Below are positions 59,871 to 64,000 of a stretch of 64,000 nt of DNA, one piece after another. Each line of letters opens with the position of its first letter. Position 1 is the first letter of the stretch. Source of the DNA: Chrysoporthe austroafricana (taxonomy: Eukaryota; Ascomycota; Sordariomycetes; Diaporthales; Cryphonectriaceae); the NCBI GenBank assembly GCA_001051155.2, contig JYIP02000008.1:2232001-2296000 (forward strand). The letters run 5' to 3'. The translations under genes and the position numbers were made by a program. The notes under the pieces were generated by a model that worked only from the letters and a program-made list of their open reading frames with translations, made no database searches and was not told the DNA's origin.

Positions 59871-62177
59871 TTACCCAGCCATCTGGATTCCCTCTACCCC
59901 GTGCACCAACTCCTGCTCTGAATTCAATGCATGCCCGGCCTTCTCGCTGACAGCAGGCACCACCTCCCCGATCTTCTCGTTGACGAGGTCCCTGAACCGC
60001 TCGCCTAGAACGTCCACCACGAGCTTCGTGTCCGGCGCCTCCGGGACCACCCGTTCCTCCTCCGTGGCGATCGCGCCCGCGTCCCAGCCGCCCTTAAGGT
60101 CCTCAGCGACCGTCTTGCCCCAGGCCTTCTGCCCCTTGACGTCCCGCCCGTGCCGCACGGGCCCGCTCGGCACGGCGGGCGTGATGAGTGTCTCATCGAG
60201 GAGGGACTCCCAGCGCATGAGGTACACCCCCGGACCGGACATGGTAGGCTCGCCCGAAGAGGCGCGGCGGGGGGAGGCGGCTCTAGACGAGGGCTTGCTG
60301 CTCGCCCTACTGCCTACCCTGCTGCCCGCCCTGCTGCCCTTGCCCTTCTCGGACCTCTCGTCGCCGTCGCATTGCTTGCCAAGCTGGTCTAGCACGTGCT
60401 GCATGCGCAGGCTGGAGAGTGCGTTGAGTTTCGAGAGATACGAGGCGTGTGCGTCCAGGCTTGTGAGGACGCTCTTTCGCGTTTCCGCTGGCAGCTGCGC
60501 GTACAGGTCTTGCAGTTTGTCGCTGATCGCACCAGCCCCGTCTGGTCGGGCTGCATCGTGCGGTTGGTTGAACTCGGCGATGGCGATGTGTGCCCAGGCT
60601 CGGAACTGCTCGCGCACGTCGGTACAGTTCTTAGCGAACTCGTGACAGTAGTTGTAGAGCAGGCCCTTGTTCCGCCGGAGCAGGGCGACGTAGTCCTCCA
60701 CCGACGGCGGCCTGCTGTCTTGCGCCTTCGACCTGCCATTCATCTTCAGCCGCCATCCGCTGACCCGCTTCGGCTTGCTCGTCTCGATGAAATCCGACAC
60801 AAATATCTCCGCGGAGGTGACATGCTCCCTCAAGTCTATTGATCCATGGATAGCCCGGATGAAGGGCTCGTACGCGCCTAGTGCACCTTTCAACGCGGCA
60901 GTAAGATAGTCGGGGTTCGATCTGCACAGGACCTTGGTGATCTCATCTCGGTCGCGGGCGGAGAGCATTGCCGAGAACCACTCCAGGCACTGCGTGTGTT
61001 GTGGCTCAGTTAGCGAAGCCGCAATGCCTGGGTCAGTGGCCTCGAAGATCACGGCCACGATAGACTTTTGCTGGGTCATGCTGATCTCCCGCATGGCATG
61101 GTGGGCTTCGGCGGGCATGTCGAGGTGCTCCTTGAGTGCGGTGAGCTGTTCCCTTGTCGGCCGCTCCCTGGCTGACTCGATCTGGCTGGCTTGTTTTCGA
61201 AATTCGCTGGCGTCCCAGGACAGTACCAAGGCTATTATGCTGCAGAGTCCCAAGTCAGCTGCTGCGCGCGAGTTCCCTCTGTTCTATCGAAGCGCTTACC
61301 GCTGTAATAAATTCATCCCGTCATCGGCGCCACTTGTCAGGCCAATCCAGTTCGTCACCGCCCCGACGCTCATCTTGGCCAGGAAAATTCGCATTATACC
61401 ACTGATCATCGTTGCCGCATTACCTATCCTTAACGAGGCCTTCACACTGGAAAAGGGGACCAGCTTGAAGACATTCTCAATCAGCTTCAGTAAGTACTGC
61501 CCTTCTGAAGACAACACGAAGATGTGATGCAACAGAGAGGCAAGATGGAGTATCACATAGTCGACAGCTGCCGAGACGGCTGGTGAGTGTGCCTCGAGGT
61601 CCGCCGTCTTCGCACAGTGGTCGAACAGCTCGTCGGCCAGGTCTCCGTGGATCAACTCATGTATACACTCGTCCCACCCCATCTCCAGCTCGGACGCCTG
61701 TGTCACGTCATATATCCTCTCCTTCAGGCCGGTCGTGTCCGCGCTCCTCGGCACCCCGGCCAGCAAGCCCCGCGTCAAGGCCTCGTGAATGACCGACGCC
61801 CCGGTCGCCAGGGTCTTCCTAGTGCCCAGCGTGCCCTTGTCGTACGATTCAGAGAGGTTCGCATCCGCGAGCTTGACCATGATACCCTGGAAGTTGTAAG
61901 GCCAGAAGTCGGGCGGGAGATCGCTCATCCCTGGCACTGTGAGGATGCATTTTGTGAGAAGGAGCTGCAGCAAGGGAGATGAGGATTTCGGGTAGCAGGT
62001 CGGGCTGGAGGAGTCACGCTGGAGTGTGTCGGCATCAGTGAAGGGGAAGCCGTATTTCCTGATTGCATGACGATGCTTGAAGCTCTCTGCTTCCCGATAC
62101 GTCTCATTGTGGTTGAGGATATCGAAAAGGGCGCGCAGCTGGGGTGGGGTCAGGGAAGGGGGCAAATCTAGAGCCAT
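59871..62177 (-). CDS. PXB (PX-associated) and DUF3818 protein
   Basis: Protein of 748 residues from exons 62177-61300 and 61239-59871 (intron 60 bases, GTAAGC...CAG, phase 2). The N-terminus (LPPSLTPPQLRALFDILNHN) is the PX-associated domain of a fungal family usually linked to phosphoinositide-binding PX domains in membrane traffic. The long helical part that follows (HIFVLSSEGQYLLKLIENVFKLVPF; WDECIHELIHG) corresponds to DUF3818. No PX domain with its RRYS/F-type motif is visible in the predicted protein. A low-complexity GSR/ASS stretch (about residues 590-625) separates a C-terminal tail with RWESLLDETLITPAVPSGPVRHGRD (in part). Role in endosome or vacuole traffic is inferred from the family. 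Start at 62177 (MALDLPPSL). Confidence 0.8.
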
Positions 62178-63701
62178 GGCTCCGATGCGATTTGCTTCAA
62201 GGTAGAGCTCTTTACAACTGTAGTGGATATGTGTTTCGCTGGCTATGGCGCAGTGGACAGGCTGTTGCGAGAAACAGACGTCCTTCAATTGGGACTGAAG
62301 GAGCCGAGTTTGTGTTAGCAGACTGTCACTGCAGGCCAGTGGTCGTGAGCGGTGTCAATGGACGACTTTCGGCGTCATAGGTTCGTCTAGTTCTGGTGTT
62401 TGAGGCGAGCTTCTGAAGTATCCACACATGTGAGAGCGGGACATTGAGAGTTTCAGTTGTGATTGCTGGGTGGCTGGTGCAGCACCAAGCTGTTGGCGCC
62501 AGCACGGCGAAATAAGAATATGGCAAGGAGGCTAGTTGACAGTCGAACGAACAACTAGTGGTCGAGATATCGACCGTGCGTTGAGGGGGGGGTGAAGGGA
62601 GGAATGAGGTGACAGTTATTCAGAAGACTACCCAGTATGCTTGCGTGTGGTCGCCTGCTGACCGCATCAAATAAGACGATGGAAGATAGCAGAAGATGTG
62701 ACCGAGACAAGCATGGAAATGTACTGCGGCGATCTGAAGCAGACCCACGTTGCTGCCCTTGTGCCAGGAGATGAGATGAGGCTCGACCAGGCTGCTCATG
62801 TAGATGCAGATGTGATTAGATCCGGTTCGGGAGAAGCTCCTGATGTGTGGCGGTGTCCCGTCACTACCAGTGTGCCATAAGCCATCCACAGTCGCGGACA
62901 AGAGATAGGCTAACAGGCTGACCAGAAGAGACCAGGGCAAGTGAGTAATCCGTATTCTCTCTTCTTCAACCGTCCCAGCGGCGGGCCCCCAAGTTCCCAA
63001 AAGGGGCAATTCCTTGCGTCTGTCGTCGCAGCGAGCCCGTAACCCGATTGGTCCGGTGGATGTTTATGCGACAAATAGGCCGTTGACCCAGAAAATACAG
63101 TATGCCCTGAGCTTTACGGGACGACGGCCAAAAATTGTCGTTCGTAGAAAGAAGGTGTGATGACGTAGGGAGTTATGGATGGATTCTCTACGATATTGAG
63201 AGCGGGATGGGGCTCGATGAGGCGGAGGCGAGGAGCGGACGAGGTGGGATGCCCAGCCGAGTTCCCTGTACCCTGGGGTTGGAACCTGGGCACTGGGAGG
63301 CGGAGAGCGATTGACGAGGTCGGAGATAGGTCAAGAAAAGGAAATCGAGAAGGGGAGAGAGGAGGTGGATGAGATTTGGCCCTTCACTGACCTCACTGAC
63401 CTCACTGCTGGGGGGCAGGACCCGCCCACGCCGCCCAGCTGGGGCGTTCGCCGCTAATGCAGGTAGCGGTTAGCGCGGATTTGTCGCGTTTGTACTGCCG
63501 TAACTGCCTGCGGCAGCGCAGGGTTGAGGCCCAGGTACGACGCTCGCTGGAGGCTGGCCTGGACTTTTCGACGTCCAGCTTCAACCAGCGACGGGCAGCC
63601 TCCGCAGACATCAGCTCCCATCAGCACACGCAACGCGCCGATACGCCATCCTCAACACCGTCGCTTATCTTCAATCCACCACCGACTGAGATATCGACAA
63701 G
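62178..63701. other. 1.5 kb divergent intergenic region
   Basis: Lies between the starts of the PXB gene (minus) and the BuGZ-like gene (plus) and holds both promoters. A 9-base repeat (TCACTGACC, 2.7 copies) is at 63384-63407. No gene is supported. Confidence 0.5.
63384..63407. repeat. 9-base tandem repeat
   Basis: TCACTGACC repeated 2.7 times upstream of the BuGZ-like gene. Too short to assign a role. Confidence 0.8.
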
Positions 63702-64000
63702 ATGGGCAAGAAGAAGCGCGGTCACCCCAATGTTGAGGAGCTCCTCCAGCGGCCGTGGTGCTACTACTGTGAGCTCACCCTGCGGCCCGCCGTCGATACG
63801 CAGCAGTGCATGTATCTCTTACTGATCATTGGCAATGCAGGCGAACGTGACTTCGAGGATCTAAAGCTTCTCATCTCCCACCAGAAGGCCAAGCACTTTA
63901 AGTGCGACCGATGTGGCCGGAGACTTAACACTGCTGGAGGTAGGTTGCACCTCGGGGCCAAGCGCCTCACCTGGGATCCACCGCCGGCTAATCGTATCGC
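63702..64000 (+). CDS. BuGZ/ZNF207-like C2H2 zinc-finger protein (5' part)
   Basis: First 55 residues of a nuclear zinc-finger protein of the BuGZ/ZNF207 family, which in animals binds microtubules and Bub3; in fungi its role is less clear. Exon 1 is 63702-63768 and exon 2 is 63841-63939 (intron 72 bases, phase 1). A third exon must lie beyond the window: a GTAGGT donor at 63940 follows TAG-free sequence encoding LNTAGG. Splicing creates [20 protein letters not shown] (zinc finger 1: C20, C23 and H36/H41) and KCDRCGRRL (finger 2), both near-invariant in this family. The start MGKKKRGHP is typical. Confidence 0.88.
   Translation, partial: MGKKKRGHPNVEELLQRPWCYYCELTLRPAVDTQQCMYLLLIIGNAGERDFEDLKLLISHQKAKHFKCDRCGRRLNTAGGRLHLGAKRLTWDPPPANRI

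Overview
This is a stretch of a filamentous ascomycete genome (Pezizomycotina, probably a sordariomycete-type plant-biomass degrader). The grounds are short introns (mostly 50-120 bases, GTRNGT...YAG), fungal-specific families (Zn2Cys6 regulator, Vps3844, PXB/DUF3818, GH131, GH115), single-gene transcription units on both strands, and a decayed LTR retroelement whose repeat copies differ only by transitions. No species can be named from the sequence alone. I rebuilt 22 protein genes by joining exons; 20 were given full exon structures or an intact single exon, one (the RBR gene) has a slightly uncertain 3' end, and one (BuGZ-like) runs off the right edge.

Layout. 0.7-5.3 kb: RBR ubiquitin ligase (+) and an eight-exon Zn2Cys6 regulator (-). 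6.2-7.4 kb: MetE-like methyltransferase (-). 7.4-9.9 kb: gene-poor, holding a perfect 100-base inverted copy of part of the neighbouring transporter. 9.9-19.4 kb: a sugar block: a lactose-permease-type MFS transporter (-) divergent from a GH2 beta-galactosidase (+), which converges on a secreted GH3 beta-glucosidase (-). 22.2 kb: an orphan protein built on 24-residue repeats carrying SUMO-acceptor-like motifs. 23.4-29.3 kb: housekeeping block: mitochondrial membrane protein (-), Vps3844 (+), then a head-to-head pair of splicing genes, NTR2 (-) and SmG (+). 31.5-42 kb: UNC-93-like MFS protein (-), small membrane protein (+), C2H2 protein (+), SDR (+), TauD-type dioxygenase (-). 42.4-45.9 kb: kinesin-8 (-). 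47-54 kb: secreted GH115 alpha-glucuronidase (-) and a linalool dehydratase/isomerase-family protein (-). 54.2-57.3 kb: retroelement graveyard. 57.4-62.2 kb: secreted GH131 glucanase (-) and a PXB-DUF3818 protein (-). 63.7 kb to the end: BuGZ/ZNF207-like zinc-finger gene (+), partial.

How it fits together. The MFS/GH2 pair looks like a lactose/galactoside uptake and hydrolysis module of the kind known in Aspergillus and Kluyveromyces. GH3, GH115 and GH131 are separate secreted enzymes for plant or fungal wall glycans. The rest are unlinked housekeeping or accessory genes. The most unusual items are the SUMO-motif repeat protein, the exact 100-base inverted copy, an SDR intron bounded by a 10-base direct repeat at both splice junctions, an SDR active site with Asn in place of Lys, a fungal LinD-family protein that keeps the catalytic Met/His/Cys/Cys pattern, and a retroelement in which gag is fused to the integrase tail.
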